Below are positions 8,999-17,653 of a DNA stretch of 64,000 bases, one piece after another. How positions within the stretch are numbered: position 1 is the stretch's first letter; every line of letters begins with the position of its first letter. The notes beneath the pieces were generated by a model. That model was not told where the DNA came from, did no database searches, and was given only the letters and a program-made list of their open reading frames with translations. The position numbers were made by a program, and so were the translations under genes. The DNA is from Mycobacterium montefiorense (lineage in GTDB: Bacteria; Actinomycetota; Actinomycetes; Mycobacteriales; Mycobacteriaceae), in the NCBI RefSeq assembly GCF_003112775.1, contig NZ_BFCH01000036.1, positions 186,001 through 250,000 of the forward strand, given 5' to 3'.

Positions 8999-9784
8999 TT
9001 ACTCAGCGATTCGAGTCGCCGGGTGCACGGCGATGAGCCCTAATTGACTGCGGCGCTTACACATTGCCGCCAGCTCGGCATAGGCTTTGGAGCCGAGTAG
9101 TTCGCTGAGTTCGTCGGCCAGGCTTTCCCACACCGGCTTGGCGCCGACATGCGCGGCCGGATCGCCGGTGCAGTACCAGTGCAAGTCGGCGCCCCCGGAG
9201 CCCCAGCCGCGGCGGTCGTATTCGGTGATCCACGTCTTGAGGATCTCCGTGCCGTCGGGCCGCGTCACCCATTCCTGGCTGCGCCGGATCGGCAACTGCC
9301 AGCAGACCTCGGGTTTCATCGTCAGCGGCGGCACGCCCAGCTTGAGCGCCTTGCTGTGCAGCGCGCAACCGACCCCGCCGGCAAAGCCGGGCCGGTTCAA
9401 GAAAATGCACGCCTGCTTGTATTTGCGGGTGCGGTACTGGGGCTGGCCTTCATGCTCGTCGAGTTCGAGATAACCCTTACGGCCCAAGCCCTTTTCGCGA
9501 AATTGCCAGTCATCGTCGGTGAGTTGTTTGACTGCGTCGTCCAAGCTGGCGCGGTCGTCGTCGTCGGACAGGAATGCGCCGTGCGAGCAACACCCGTCGT
9601 CCGGGCGGCCCTCGACCGTGCCGCGGCAGGCCGGCGTGCCGAAAACACACGTCCAGCGGGACAGCAGCCAGGTGAGATCGGCCGCGATCAAGTGTTCCGG
9701 ATTGTCCGGATCGAAGAACTCCACCCATTCACGGGCAAAATCCAACTCCACTTCTTGCCCAGGCTCGGGGTGCGAATTCGCCAC
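8999..9784 (-). CDS. Conserved cysteine-rich protein (Rv0495c-like)
   Basis: I placed the start at the GTG at 9784 (VANSHPEPGQEVELDFARE), because the open frame upstream to 9928 encodes unlike, Pro/Gly-rich sequence and the homologue recalled from M. tuberculosis begins near here. The 262-residue product has a cysteine cluster (TCVFGTPACRG, DDGCCSHGAF) plus CIFLNRPGFAGGVGCALH and CWQLP. This suggests a metal- or Fe-S-binding site, as in Zn/Fe-chelating families; which metal is unknown. It is divergent from ppx1. Confidence 0.8.
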   Translation of the reverse strand: MANSHPEPGQEVELDFAREWVEFFDPDNPEHLIAADLTWLLSRWTCVFGTPACRGTVEGRPDDGCCSHGAFLSDDDDRASLDDAVKQLTDDDWQFREKGLGRKGYLELDEHEGQPQYRTRKYKQACIFLNRPGFAGGVGCALHSKALKLGVPPLTMKPEVCWQLPIRRSQEWVTRPDGTEILKTWITEYDRRGWGSGGADLHWYCTGDPAAHVGAKPVWESLADELSELLGSKAYAELAAMCKRRSQLGLIAVHPATRIAE

Positions 9785-9958
9785 GGATGCAACGTTAGAC
9801 CAATATTCGTGTCCATCGACCTGCTGACACTCGCGCCCGCCCGGTGGTGGATCAGCGGATCCCGGTTTGCCCCGGAATTGTGGCTCGCCGCGCCGGAATG
9901 TTGGGCTTCCCAGCGGGGCGCAAGCCAAACCGCATCGGTGTCCCGCTAGTTTGTTTTC

Positions 9959-10975
9959 GTGCGATTAGGCGTGCTTGACGTGGGTAGCAATACGGTCCAT
10001 CTATTGGTGGTCGATGCCCACCGCGGCGGGCATCCGACCCCGATGAGTTCGACGAAGGCCACGTTGCGGTTGGCCGAGGCCACCGATAGCTCGGGCAAGA
10101 TCACCAAGCGCGGCGCCGAAAAGCTGACCTCCACGATCGACGAGTTCGCAAAGATCGCCGTCAGCTCCGGTTGTTCGGAACTGATGGCCTTTGCCACCTC
10201 CGCGGTCCGCGACGCGGAGAATTCCGACGACGTGTTGACCCGGGTGCGCAAAGAGACCGGTGTCGACTTGCAAGTTCTGACCGGGGTGGACGAGTCCCGG
10301 TTGACCTTTCTGGCGGTGCGCCGCTGGTACGGGTGGAGTGCCGGGCGAATCATCAACCTCGACATCGGGGGCGGCTCGCTGGAGCTGTCCAGCGGTGTCG
10401 ACGAGGAACCCGAAGTGGCGTTGTCGCTGCCGCTGGGCGCCGGGCGGTTGACCCGCGAGTGGCTGCCCGACGATCCGCCCGGGCGGCGCCGGGTGGCAAT
10501 GCTGCGCGATTGGCTGGACACTGAATTGGCGGACGCCAGCACGGCCGTACTCGATGCCGGCGCCCCAGACCTCGCGGTGGCGACGTCGAAGACTTTCCGC
10601 TCGCTGGCGCGGCTCACCGGTGCGGCGCCGTCGGCCGCCGGACCACGGGTGAAGAGAAGCCTGACCGCCAACGGCCTCAGGCAACTCATATCTTTCATCT
10701 CTAGGATGACCACCGCTGACAGGGCGGAATTGGAAGGAGTCAGCGCCGAGCGGGCGCCGCAGATCGTGGCGGGCGCTCTGGTGGCGGAGGCGAGCATGCG
10801 AGCACTGTCGATGGAAACAGTGGATATCTGCCCGTGGGCGTTACGGGAAGGTCTCATCTTGCGCAAGCTCGACAGCGAAGCCGACGGAACCGCCCTCGTA
10901 GAGACTTCGGTGCGCAATGCTGGAGGTCAGGGAGTTGATCGGAACACCAACCGATCGAGAGGCGACAAACCATGA
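9959..10975 (+). CDS. ppx1: Ppx/GppA exopolyphosphatase
   Basis: A 338-residue member of the ASKHA-fold Ppx/GppA family (Rv0496-like, reported as an exopolyphosphatase acting on short polyphosphate). Visible motifs are the phosphate-1 loop DVGSNTVHLLVVD, FATSAVRDAENSDD and the phosphate-2 loop NLDIGGGSLELSSG. The protein is single-domain and lacks the C-terminal extension of long GppA enzymes. Starts with a GTG; its stop overlaps the next start (ATGA at 10972). Confidence 0.92.
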   Translation: MRLGVLDVGSNTVHLLVVDAHRGGHPTPMSSTKATLRLAEATDSSGKITKRGAEKLTSTIDEFAKIAVSSGCSELMAFATSAVRDAENSDDVLTRVRKETGVDLQVLTGVDESRLTFLAVRRWYGWSAGRIINLDIGGGSLELSSGVDEEPEVALSLPLGAGRLTREWLPDDPPGRRRVAMLRDWLDTELADASTAVLDAGAPDLAVATSKTFRSLARLTGAAPSAAGPRVKRSLTANGLRQLISFISRMTTADRAELEGVSAERAPQIVAGALVAEASMRALSMETVDICPWALREGLILRKLDSEADGTALVETSVRNAGGQGVDRNTNRSRGDKP

Positions 10976-11991
10976 CCGGACCACATTCCGAGACCGAGAG
11001 CCCCGGCACTCGGCCCATCTCGGTGGCCGAACTGCTGGCCAGGAACGGAACCATTGGCTCCCCCGCTGTCACCCGACGGCGGCGGCGGCGCCGCGGCGAT
11101 AGCGACGCGGTGACCGTCGCCGAGCTGACCGGTGAGATTCCCGTCATCCGCGACGATGACGAGCACGACGAGACACAACACCAAGCCCACGGCTCGGTCG
11201 AGGTCGCCGAGACCGAGTCCGAAGCAAGCCCCAAGCCGGTCGACGAACAACGGGCTACCCGGGACCAGCCCAAACCCGGGTACTGGACTGAAGCAGAGCC
11301 GCGTTGGCCCAAGTCGCCACCGCAGCCGCCCCGGGTCGGGCCCGAGCGCAGTGCCTACCCGCGGCCCGCGCGCCGCGATGCAGAGCAAGCCGAGGAACCT
11401 GCCGGGGCGTCGATGCCGTCGTCCGGCGCCGAGGACATGAGCCCGGATCCGCTGGAGCAATACGCGGATATGCCGGTGGACGTGATGGACTCCGAGGTGC
11501 GCGAAGCCGAACCCGCGACCGAGGATTCGGCTTACGTGCGTTCCTACTTGCAGACGTCGGATTCGACCCTGTTCGGCGGGCAGACCCTGGCCGACGAGGT
11601 GGCTCGACGGCGCAGCGACGAGCGCGACGAAGCCGACGCGGACTCGCTGAACGCCGCGAAGGCTGTCGAGGAAGACCACCCAGCCGCGGCTCCGCCCAAG
11701 GACGCGCACCCGGCGCCGGGCCGATTAGCGGCGCTGTGGCACGGCAGCCTGATCGTGTTCCAGTCAATGCTGGCCGTCGCATTCGGCGCCGGGCTTTTCA
11801 TCGCGTTCGACCAACTGTGGCGATGGAACAGCCTGGTAGCGCTGGTGCTATCGGTGCTGGTCATCCTCGGTCTGGTGGCCGGGGTGCGGGTAGTCCGCAA
11901 AACCGAGGACATCGCGAGCACGCTGATCGCGGTGGCGGTCGGGGCGCTGATCACCTTGGGACCGCTGGCGCTATCCATGCAGTCCGGCTAG
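10972..11991 (+). CDS. Conserved membrane protein with long disordered N-terminus (Rv0497-like)
   Basis: 339 residues. The first 245 are acidic, Pro/Glu-rich and low in hydrophobic residues, containing a basic RRRRRRRGD patch near residue 40, and are probably cytoplasmic and disordered. Three hydrophobic helices follow at the C-terminus (about 252-275, 283-303, 312-335). It is coupled to ppx1 by a 4-bp overlap. No enzyme motif is seen; a scaffold or regulatory role is possible but unproven. Confidence 0.85.
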   Translation: MTGPHSETESPGTRPISVAELLARNGTIGSPAVTRRRRRRRGDSDAVTVAELTGEIPVIRDDDEHDETQHQAHGSVEVAETESEASPKPVDEQRATRDQPKPGYWTEAEPRWPKSPPQPPRVGPERSAYPRPARRDAEQAEEPAGASMPSSGAEDMSPDPLEQYADMPVDVMDSEVREAEPATEDSAYVRSYLQTSDSTLFGGQTLADEVARRRSDERDEADADSLNAAKAVEEDHPAAAPPKDAHPAPGRLAALWHGSLIVFQSMLAVAFGAGLFIAFDQLWRWNSLVALVLSVLVILGLVAGVRVVRKTEDIASTLIAVAVGALITLGPLALSMQSG

Positions 11992-12007
11992 GCGTCACCC
12001 GCAAACT

Positions 12008-12850
12008 GTGCGCCCCGCAATCAAGGTCGGCCTGTCCACGGCCTCGGTCTACCCGTTGAGGGCCGAGGCCGCGTTCGAGTATGCGGCCAGGCTCGGCTAT
12101 GACGGGGTCGAGCTGATGGTGTGGAGCGAGTCGGTCAGCCAGGACGTCGCCGCCGTCAAGAAGCTGTCGCGGCGCTACCGCGTGCCGGTGCTGTCGGTCC
12201 ACGCTCCCTGCCTGCTGATCTCGCAGCGGGTGTGGGGTTCCAACCCGATTCCCAAGCTGGAACGCAGCGTGCGGGCCGCCGAGCAACTCGGTGCGCAGAC
12301 CGTCGTCGTGCATCCGCCGTTTCGCTGGCAGCGGCGCTACGCCGAGGGATTTAGCGAGCAGGTGACGACCCTGGAAGCGTCCAGCGACGTGATGGTCGCG
12401 GTGGAGAACATGTTCCCGTTCCGGGCCGACCGGTTCTTCGGGGCCGACCAGTCGCGGGAGCGGATGCGCAGGCGCGGCGGCGGCCCAGGACCGGCGATTT
12501 CGGCGTTCGCGCCGTCGTATGACCCGCTGGACGGCAACCACGCGCACTACACGCTGGACCTGTCGCACACCTCGACCGCAGGCACCGACGCGCTGGAAAT
12601 GACGGAACGGATGGGCGCGGGCCTGGTTCATTTGCATTTGTGCGACGGGAGCGGCATGCCGTCGGACGAGCACCTGGTGCCCGGGCGCGGCACGCAACCC
12701 ACCGCCGAGGTGTGCCAGATGCTGGCCGCCGGCCAGTTCGCTGGCCACGTCATCCTCGAGGTGTCCACGTCCACCGCACGCTCGGCCAGCGAACGTGAAG
12801 CCATGCTCGCCGAATCGCTGCAATTCGCCCGCACGCATTTGATGCGATGA
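12008..12850 (+). CDS. Sugar phosphate isomerase/epimerase-family TIM barrel (Rv0498-like)
   Basis: A 280-residue xylose isomerase-like/AP endonuclease 2 TIM barrel. Typical metal-binding positions are seen in VHPPFRW, VAVENMFP, TLDLSHTSTAG and HLHLCDGSGMPSDEHLVPGRG, the last being the family-type H-x-H and DEH...G region. Starts with a GTG 17 bp after the previous gene, so it is probably operonic with ppx1 and the membrane protein. The substrate cannot be read from the sequence. Confidence 0.88.
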   Translation: MRPAIKVGLSTASVYPLRAEAAFEYAARLGYDGVELMVWSESVSQDVAAVKKLSRRYRVPVLSVHAPCLLISQRVWGSNPIPKLERSVRAAEQLGAQTVVVHPPFRWQRRYAEGFSEQVTTLEASSDVMVAVENMFPFRADRFFGADQSRERMRRRGGGPGPAISAFAPSYDPLDGNHAHYTLDLSHTSTAGTDALEMTERMGAGLVHLHLCDGSGMPSDEHLVPGRGTQPTAEVCQMLAAGQFAGHVILEVSTSTARSASEREAMLAESLQFARTHLMR

Positions 12851-12863
12851 CCCTCAGGAGACT

Positions 12864-13694
12864 ATGACCGCGCTATTCACCACCGCAATGACGCTGCGGG
12901 AGGTCGATCCGGGTGTATTCGAGGGAGAGCTCAACAAGCACTGGACCATCGGGACCAAGGTGCACGGCGGCGCGATGCTGGCGCTGTGCGCCAACGCCGC
13001 GCGCAGCGCGTGCGCCGGGCACCCGGCCGGACTCGAGCCGGTTGCGGTGTCGGCGAGCTTCCTGTGGGCGCCCGATCCGGGACCGATGCGGCTGCTGACC
13101 TCGATCCGCAAGCGCGGGCGCCGGATCTGTGTTGTCGACGTCGAGCTCTTGCAGGGCGATCGCACCGCCGTGCACGCTGTGGTCAACCTCGGCGAGCCCG
13201 AGCACTTTTCGCCCGGCGGTGACACGGCGCCGCTGCTGTCGGCGAATCCCGTCGCGGATCTGATGGCTCCAGAGCCGCCCGACGACATCGAGCCGATCGG
13301 GCCCGGTCACGCGCTGGCCGGGCTGGTGCACCTCGGCGAGGGCTGCGATGTCCGGCCGCTGCTGTCCACTCTTGCGCCCAGCACCGACGGGCGGCCGCCG
13401 GTGCTGCAGATGTGGGCGCGGCCGCGCGACGTTGCCCCTGACGCCCTCTTCGCGCTGATGTGCGGCGATCTATCCGCACCGGTGACCTTCGCCGTGCAGC
13501 GCACCGGATGGGCACCCACGATTGCGCTCACCGCCTTCCTGCGGGCACTGCCCACCGACGGCTGGTTGCGCGTGATCTGCACCTGCCTCGAGATCGGGCA
13601 CGACTGGTTCGACGAGGACCACATCGTCGTCGACAGCCTGGGCCGGCTCGTTGTCCAGTCCCGCCAATTGGCGCTGGTGCCCGCGCCCCGGTAA
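12864..13694 (+). CDS. Double hotdog thioesterase-family protein (Rv0499-like)
   Basis: 276 residues with a hotdog signature near the N-terminus (IGTKVHGGAMLALCANAARS) and a second hotdog-like half (GWAPTIALTAFLRALPTDGW ... LVVQSRQLALVPAP). This is the acyl-CoA thioesterase (TesB-like) layout. It follows 13 bp after the isomerase-like gene. Acyl substrate unknown. Confidence 0.8.
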   Translation: MTALFTTAMTLREVDPGVFEGELNKHWTIGTKVHGGAMLALCANAARSACAGHPAGLEPVAVSASFLWAPDPGPMRLLTSIRKRGRRICVVDVELLQGDRTAVHAVVNLGEPEHFSPGGDTAPLLSANPVADLMAPEPPDDIEPIGPGHALAGLVHLGEGCDVRPLLSTLAPSTDGRPPVLQMWARPRDVAPDALFALMCGDLSAPVTFAVQRTGWAPTIALTAFLRALPTDGWLRVICTCLEIGHDWFDEDHIVVDSLGRLVVQSRQLALVPAPR

Positions 13695-13730
13695 CCGGGA
13701 GAAGCCCGGCCGTCTGCGATGCTTTCTCCC

Positions 13731-14609
13731 ATGGCGAGAATCGCGATCATAGGCGGTGGCAGCATCGGCGAAGCCTTGCTGTCGGGTCTGCTTCGGGCAG
13801 GTCGGCAGGTCAAAGACCTGGTGGTATCCGAACGTGTGCCGGAACGCGCCAAGTACCTGGCCGACACCTATTCGGTGTTGGTGACGTCGTCACTGGCCGA
13901 CGCCGTCGAGCACGCCACGTTTGTTGTCGTTGCGGTGAAGCCCGCCGATGTCGAGTCGCTGATGGGGGAGCTGGCCCGAGTCGCCGCCGCGGCCGAGGAC
14001 GGTAGCGCCGAGCAGGTTTTCGTCACCGTCGCGGCTGGAATCACGGTCACCTACTTCGAGTCCAAGCTCCCGGCGGGAACACCGGTGGTCCGGGCGATGC
14101 CGAACGCGGCGGCCGTGGTGGGTGCGGGGGTGACCGCTCTGGCCAAGGGGCGTTTTGTCACCGGCCCGCAGCTCGAGGAGGTTTCGGCGTTGTTCGAGGC
14201 CGTCGGCGGCGTGCTGAGTGTCCCCGAGTCTCAGATGGACGCGGTGACCGCACTTTCGGGTTCGGGGCCCGCGTATTTCTTTTTGATGGTCGAGGCTCTG
14301 GTGGACGCGGGCGTCGCGGCGGGGCTGAGCCGGGACGTGGCGACCGGCCTGACGGCACAGACCATGGCCGGTTCGGCGGCGCTGCTGCTGGAACGGCTCG
14401 ATCAGGAGCGGGGACCGGCCGGCAGCGAGGCCCTGGGGAAGCAGGGGGATACCGCCGCGGCCCAGCTGCGAGCCACGGTGACTTCTCCGGGCGGTACGAC
14501 CGCCGCTGCGCTGCGCGAACTCGAACGAGGAGGCCTGCGGACGGCCGTCGACGCGGCCGTTCAGGCCGCTAAAAAGCGCTCTGAACAGCTAAGAATTACA
14601 TCGGAATAA
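13731..14609 (+). CDS. proC: Pyrroline-5-carboxylate reductase
   Basis: Final step of proline synthesis: NAD(P)H reduction of pyrroline-5-carboxylate. The N-terminal Rossmann motif is IAIIGGGSIGEALLSGLL, with RAMPNAAAVVGAGVTAL in the middle. The C-terminal family signature is SGSGPAYFFLMVEALVDAGV ... SPGGTTAAALRELE. I chose the ATG at 13731 (MARIAII) over the in-frame ATG at 13719, because the former puts the Rossmann strand at the N-terminus as usual. 292 residues. Confidence 0.95.
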   Translation: MARIAIIGGGSIGEALLSGLLRAGRQVKDLVVSERVPERAKYLADTYSVLVTSSLADAVEHATFVVVAVKPADVESLMGELARVAAAAEDGSAEQVFVTVAAGITVTYFESKLPAGTPVVRAMPNAAAVVGAGVTALAKGRFVTGPQLEEVSALFEAVGGVLSVPESQMDAVTALSGSGPAYFFLMVEALVDAGVAAGLSRDVATGLTAQTMAGSAALLLERLDQERGPAGSEALGKQGDTAAAQLRATVTSPGGTTAAALRELERGGLRTAVDAAVQAAKKRSEQLRITSE

Positions 14610-14749
14610 TTCAAGAAATTTAAAATGATTGTCCCCCACCAGTACCAGTAACCCCACTAGTCCCGCTATTCTCCTTTGTGTATGCCCGTGTGGGTGCCAG
14701 CGGAGGGGAAGCCGCTGGCGTTGCGCGGGCCTGACACGATTGGGTTGCG

Positions 14750-15004
14750 ATGACGTCTACGAACGGGCCATCGGCGCGGGATTCCGCAGGTAAGCCGCGG
14801 GATACAGCTTCTGTCGATAGCCAGGCCAGGACACAATTTCTCACCGTCGCCGAAGTGGCGGCCCTGATGCGGGTCTCCAAGATGACGGTTTACCGCCTGG
14901 TGCACAACGGAGAGCTACCGGCGGTGCGGGTTGGCCGGTCCTTCCGGGTGCACGCGAAGGCGGTGCACGACATGCTGGAGACGTCCTACTTCGACGCCGG
15001 CTGA
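14750..15004 (+). CDS. Excisionase-type helix-turn-helix DNA-binding protein (Rv0500A-like)
   Basis: 84 residues. The C-terminal half is a winged-helix HTH of the excisionase/BldC type (LTVAEVAALMRVSKMTVYRLVHNGELPAVRVGRSFRV, beginning near residue 29). The first 28 residues are polar and probably flexible. BldC-like proteins are global developmental regulators in actinobacteria; the DNA target here is unknown. It precedes the bS22 gene by 175 bp. Confidence 0.88.
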   Translation: MTSTNGPSARDSAGKPRDTASVDSQARTQFLTVAEVAALMRVSKMTVYRLVHNGELPAVRVGRSFRVHAKAVHDMLETSYFDAG

Positions 15005-15179
15005 GTCACCCCTCGCCGCGAGACGACGGCGGACGGGTCGGGACTGGCGCGTGGCCTTTTGAGCGGTCGCGCGACTGGGTGGTTTGGTGTTCGGTGCGGC
15101 CCGCCGGGTAAAGTGACTCGAGATTTTCAAGTCCTTTAGCAGTCCTTAACAAGCGGTCACAGGTCAGATAGCGGAGTTC

Positions 15180-15281
15180 ATGGGTTCAGTAATCAAGAAG
15201 CGGCGCAAGCGTATGTCGAAGAAGAAGCACCGCAAGCTGCTGCGTCGCACGCGGGTGCAGCGCAGAAAACTTGGCAAGTAA
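15180..15281 (+). CDS. Small ribosomal subunit protein bS22
   Basis: A 33-residue, extremely basic protein (begins [17 protein letters not shown], ends RRKLGK). It is identical in character to the mycobacterial 30S protein bS22, seen in M. smegmatis ribosome structures; the M. tuberculosis counterpart is Rv0500B. The ATG at 15180 follows a polypyrimidine/AT-rich leader without a strong Shine-Dalgarno. Sixteen of its 33 residues are Lys or Arg, consistent with rRNA burial. Confidence 0.92.
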
Positions 15282-15364
15282 GCCCTGCTTCGCCGCATTA
15301 CCGAACTCGCCGACTGCCGCGCCGCTGTAGCGCCGGGGCTTGTCTCGGCCGTTAGGCTATTTGC

Positions 15365-16492
15365 GTGGATTCGTCGAGCGGGGGCGGCGCCGGAACCGGC
15401 GACAACGCGGATAACACCATGCACTACCCGAAAGTGGTGCTGGTTACCGGTGCGTGCCGGTTTCTCGGTGGCTACCTGACTGCCCGGCTGGCGCAGAACC
15501 CGCTGATCCAGGGCGTTATCGCCGTAGACGCGATCGCCCCCAGCAAGGACATGCTGCGCCGGATGGGCCGGGCCGAATTCGTCCGCGCCGACATTCGTAA
15601 TCCCTTCATAGCCAAGGTGATTCGCAACGGCGACGTCGACACGGTGGTGCACGCCGCGGCGGCGTCGTATGCGCCGCGCTCCGGCGGGACGGCGGCGCTG
15701 AAGGAACTCAACGTGATGGGCGCCATGCAGCTTTTCGCGGCCTGCCAGAAAGCGCCCTCGGTTCGACGCGTCGTGCTGAAATCGACCTCCGAGGTCTACG
15801 GGTCGAGCCCCCGCGATCCGGTGATGTTCACCGAGGACAGCAGCAGCCGTCGGCCCCTGCGCGGTGGTTTCGCCAAGGACAGCCTCGATATCGAGGGCTA
15901 CGTGCGCGGGCTGGGCCGGCGCCGGCCCGACATCGCGGTGACGATTCTGAGGCTGGCCAACATGATTGGGCCGGCGATGGACACCACACTGTCGCGGTAT
16001 CTGGCCGGGCCGGTGGTGCCGACCATGCTCGGCCGCGATGCGCGATTGCAGTTGCTACACGAGCAAGATGCATTGGGTGCGCTGGAGCGTGCGGCGATGG
16101 CAGGCAAGGCCGGCACCTTCAACGTCGGTGCCGAGGGCATCGTCATGCTGTCGCAGGCGATCCGTCGGGCGGGCCGGATTCCGTTGCCGGTGCCCGGTTT
16201 CGGGGTGTGGGCGCTGGATTCGCTGAGACGGGCTAACCGTTACACCGAAATAAATCGTGAACAATTCAATTACTTAAGCTATGGCCGAGTCATGGACACG
16301 GCGAGGATGGAGTCCGAGCTCGGCTACCAGCCGAAATGGACGACGGCGGAGGCGTTTGACGACTACGTTCGTGGTCGCGGCTTGACTCCCATAATCGACC
16401 CAGATCGGGTACGCTCCTTGGAGGGTCGCGCCATAGCCTTAGCGCAGCGCTGGGGAAGCCGAAATCCAATTCCATGGGGTGGGGTCAGGTAG
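15365..16492 (+). CDS. galE2: NAD-dependent epimerase/dehydratase-family protein (GalE2)
   Basis: 375 residues, starting with a GTG, extended-SDR fold. The nucleotide-binding loop is VLVTGACRFLGGYLTARL (TGxxxxxG pattern), with VVLKSTSEVYGSSP after it. The usual catalytic YxxxK is not visible: where it should fall, the sequence reads KDSLDIEGYVRGLG. True UDP-galactose epimerase activity is therefore doubtful despite the inherited name. It overlaps the acyltransferase open frame at its 3' end; the two are likely co-transcribed. Confidence 0.85.
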   Translation: MDSSSGGGAGTGDNADNTMHYPKVVLVTGACRFLGGYLTARLAQNPLIQGVIAVDAIAPSKDMLRRMGRAEFVRADIRNPFIAKVIRNGDVDTVVHAAAASYAPRSGGTAALKELNVMGAMQLFAACQKAPSVRRVVLKSTSEVYGSSPRDPVMFTEDSSSRRPLRGGFAKDSLDIEGYVRGLGRRRPDIAVTILRLANMIGPAMDTTLSRYLAGPVVPTMLGRDARLQLLHEQDALGALERAAMAGKAGTFNVGAEGIVMLSQAIRRAGRIPLPVPGFGVWALDSLRRANRYTEINREQFNYLSYGRVMDTARMESELGYQPKWTTAEAFDDYVRGRGLTPIIDPDRVRSLEGRAIALAQRWGSRNPIPWGGVR

Positions 16493-16497
16493 ATATC

Positions 16498-17553
16498 GTG
16501 GCGGGTGAAACCAGAGCGAATGTCATTCCCCTGCACAGCAATAAGGGTCGAGTCGCAGCTCGCCGGAGAGCCGAAGCCTCGCGTCAGCATCCCTCGCTGC
16601 TCTCCGATCCGCACAGCCGGGCGTCGGCCGAACAGCTCGCCGCAGTAGTTCGTGAAATCGACGAGCACCGTCGCGTCGGGGGCGGAACTTCGGCAACCGA
16701 AGCGCCGTTCAGCGAGTTTGCCCAACAGGTCGCCGCGGTTGCCGGATTCTTCCGGCAGCGGTTGACGGGCGACTACACCGTCGACGAGTTCGGGTTCGAT
16801 CCGCACTTCAACAACGCCGTCGTCCGGCCTTTGCTGAGATTCTTTTTCAAGTCGTGGTTCCGGGTCGAGGTCACCGGAATCGAGAACCTGCCGAGCGAAG
16901 GCGCCGCGCTGTTGGTGGCCAATCACGCCGGGGTGTTGCCGTTCGACGGACTGATGTTGTCGGTGGCGGTGCACGACGAGCATCCGGCGCAGCGCGACAT
17001 GCGGCTGCTCGCCGCCGACATGGTGTTCGACATGCCGTTGATTGGCGAAGCCGCCCGCAAGGCGGGTCACACCATGGCCTGCACCACGGACGCGCACCGG
17101 CTGCTGGCCGCGGGCGAGCTGACCGCGGTGTTCCCGGAGGGCTACAAGGGCCTGGGCAAGCGCTTCGAGGACCGCTACCGGCTGCAACGGTTCGGTCGCG
17201 GCGGCTTTGTGACGGCGGCGTTGCGCACCAGGGCGCCGATCATCCCGTGCTCGATCATCGGGTCCGAAGAGATCTACCCGATGCTGACCGACGTGAAGCT
17301 GTTGGCGCGGCTGTTCGGCCTGCCCTACTTCCCGGTCACTCCGCTGTTTCCGTTGGCCGGGCCGGCCGGCCTGGTGCCGCTGCCGTCGAAGTGGCGGATC
17401 GCGTTCGGTGAGCCGATCTACACCAACGACTACGCCCCCTCCGACGCCGAGGACCCGATGGTCACCTTCGAGTTGACAGATCAGGTGCGCGAGACGATCC
17501 AGCAGACGCTGTACCGGCTACTCGCCGGGCGCCGCAACATCTTCTTGGGCTGA
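16498..17553 (+). CDS. Lysophospholipid acyltransferase (PlsC-like, Rv0502-like)
   Basis: A 351-residue glycerolipid acyltransferase-type protein. Block I NHAGVLPFD supplies the catalytic HxxxxD; AVFPEGYKGLGK is the substrate-binding PEG block; APIIPCSIIGSEEIYP is block IV. I chose the GTG at 16498 (MAGETRANVIPLH) because the ATG at 16474 lies inside galE2 and adds a sequence not expected from homologues. It is probably membrane-associated and transfers acyl groups to lyso-lipid or glycolipid acceptors; the exact lipid is unknown. Confidence 0.9.
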   Translation: MAGETRANVIPLHSNKGRVAARRRAEASRQHPSLLSDPHSRASAEQLAAVVREIDEHRRVGGGTSATEAPFSEFAQQVAAVAGFFRQRLTGDYTVDEFGFDPHFNNAVVRPLLRFFFKSWFRVEVTGIENLPSEGAALLVANHAGVLPFDGLMLSVAVHDEHPAQRDMRLLAADMVFDMPLIGEAARKAGHTMACTTDAHRLLAAGELTAVFPEGYKGLGKRFEDRYRLQRFGRGGFVTAALRTRAPIIPCSIIGSEEIYPMLTDVKLLARLFGLPYFPVTPLFPLAGPAGLVPLPSKWRIAFGEPIYTNDYAPSDAEDPMVTFELTDQVRETIQQTLYRLLAGRRNIFLG

Positions 17554-17611
17554 GCTTTTCGCTTCAGCGTCTTGAGCGTCTTGCCCTAACTCCGCTACGT
17601 CCCCTGCAGAT

Positions 17612-17645
17612 ATGCATAGTGCCCCGGCGCCGGGGCACTATGCAT
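17612..17645. terminator. 34-bp perfect palindrome between convergent genes
   Basis: The two 17-bp arms (ATGCATAGTGCCCCGGC and its exact complement) meet with no spacer. They sit between the ends of the Rv0502-like gene (17553) and cmaA2 (17654). The RNA could fold into a very GC-rich hairpin on either strand, with no U-tract, as is common for mycobacterial intrinsic terminators. A bidirectional terminator is the simplest reading. A dyadic protein site is the alternative. Confidence 0.75.
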
Positions 17646-17653
17646 GCAAGCGG

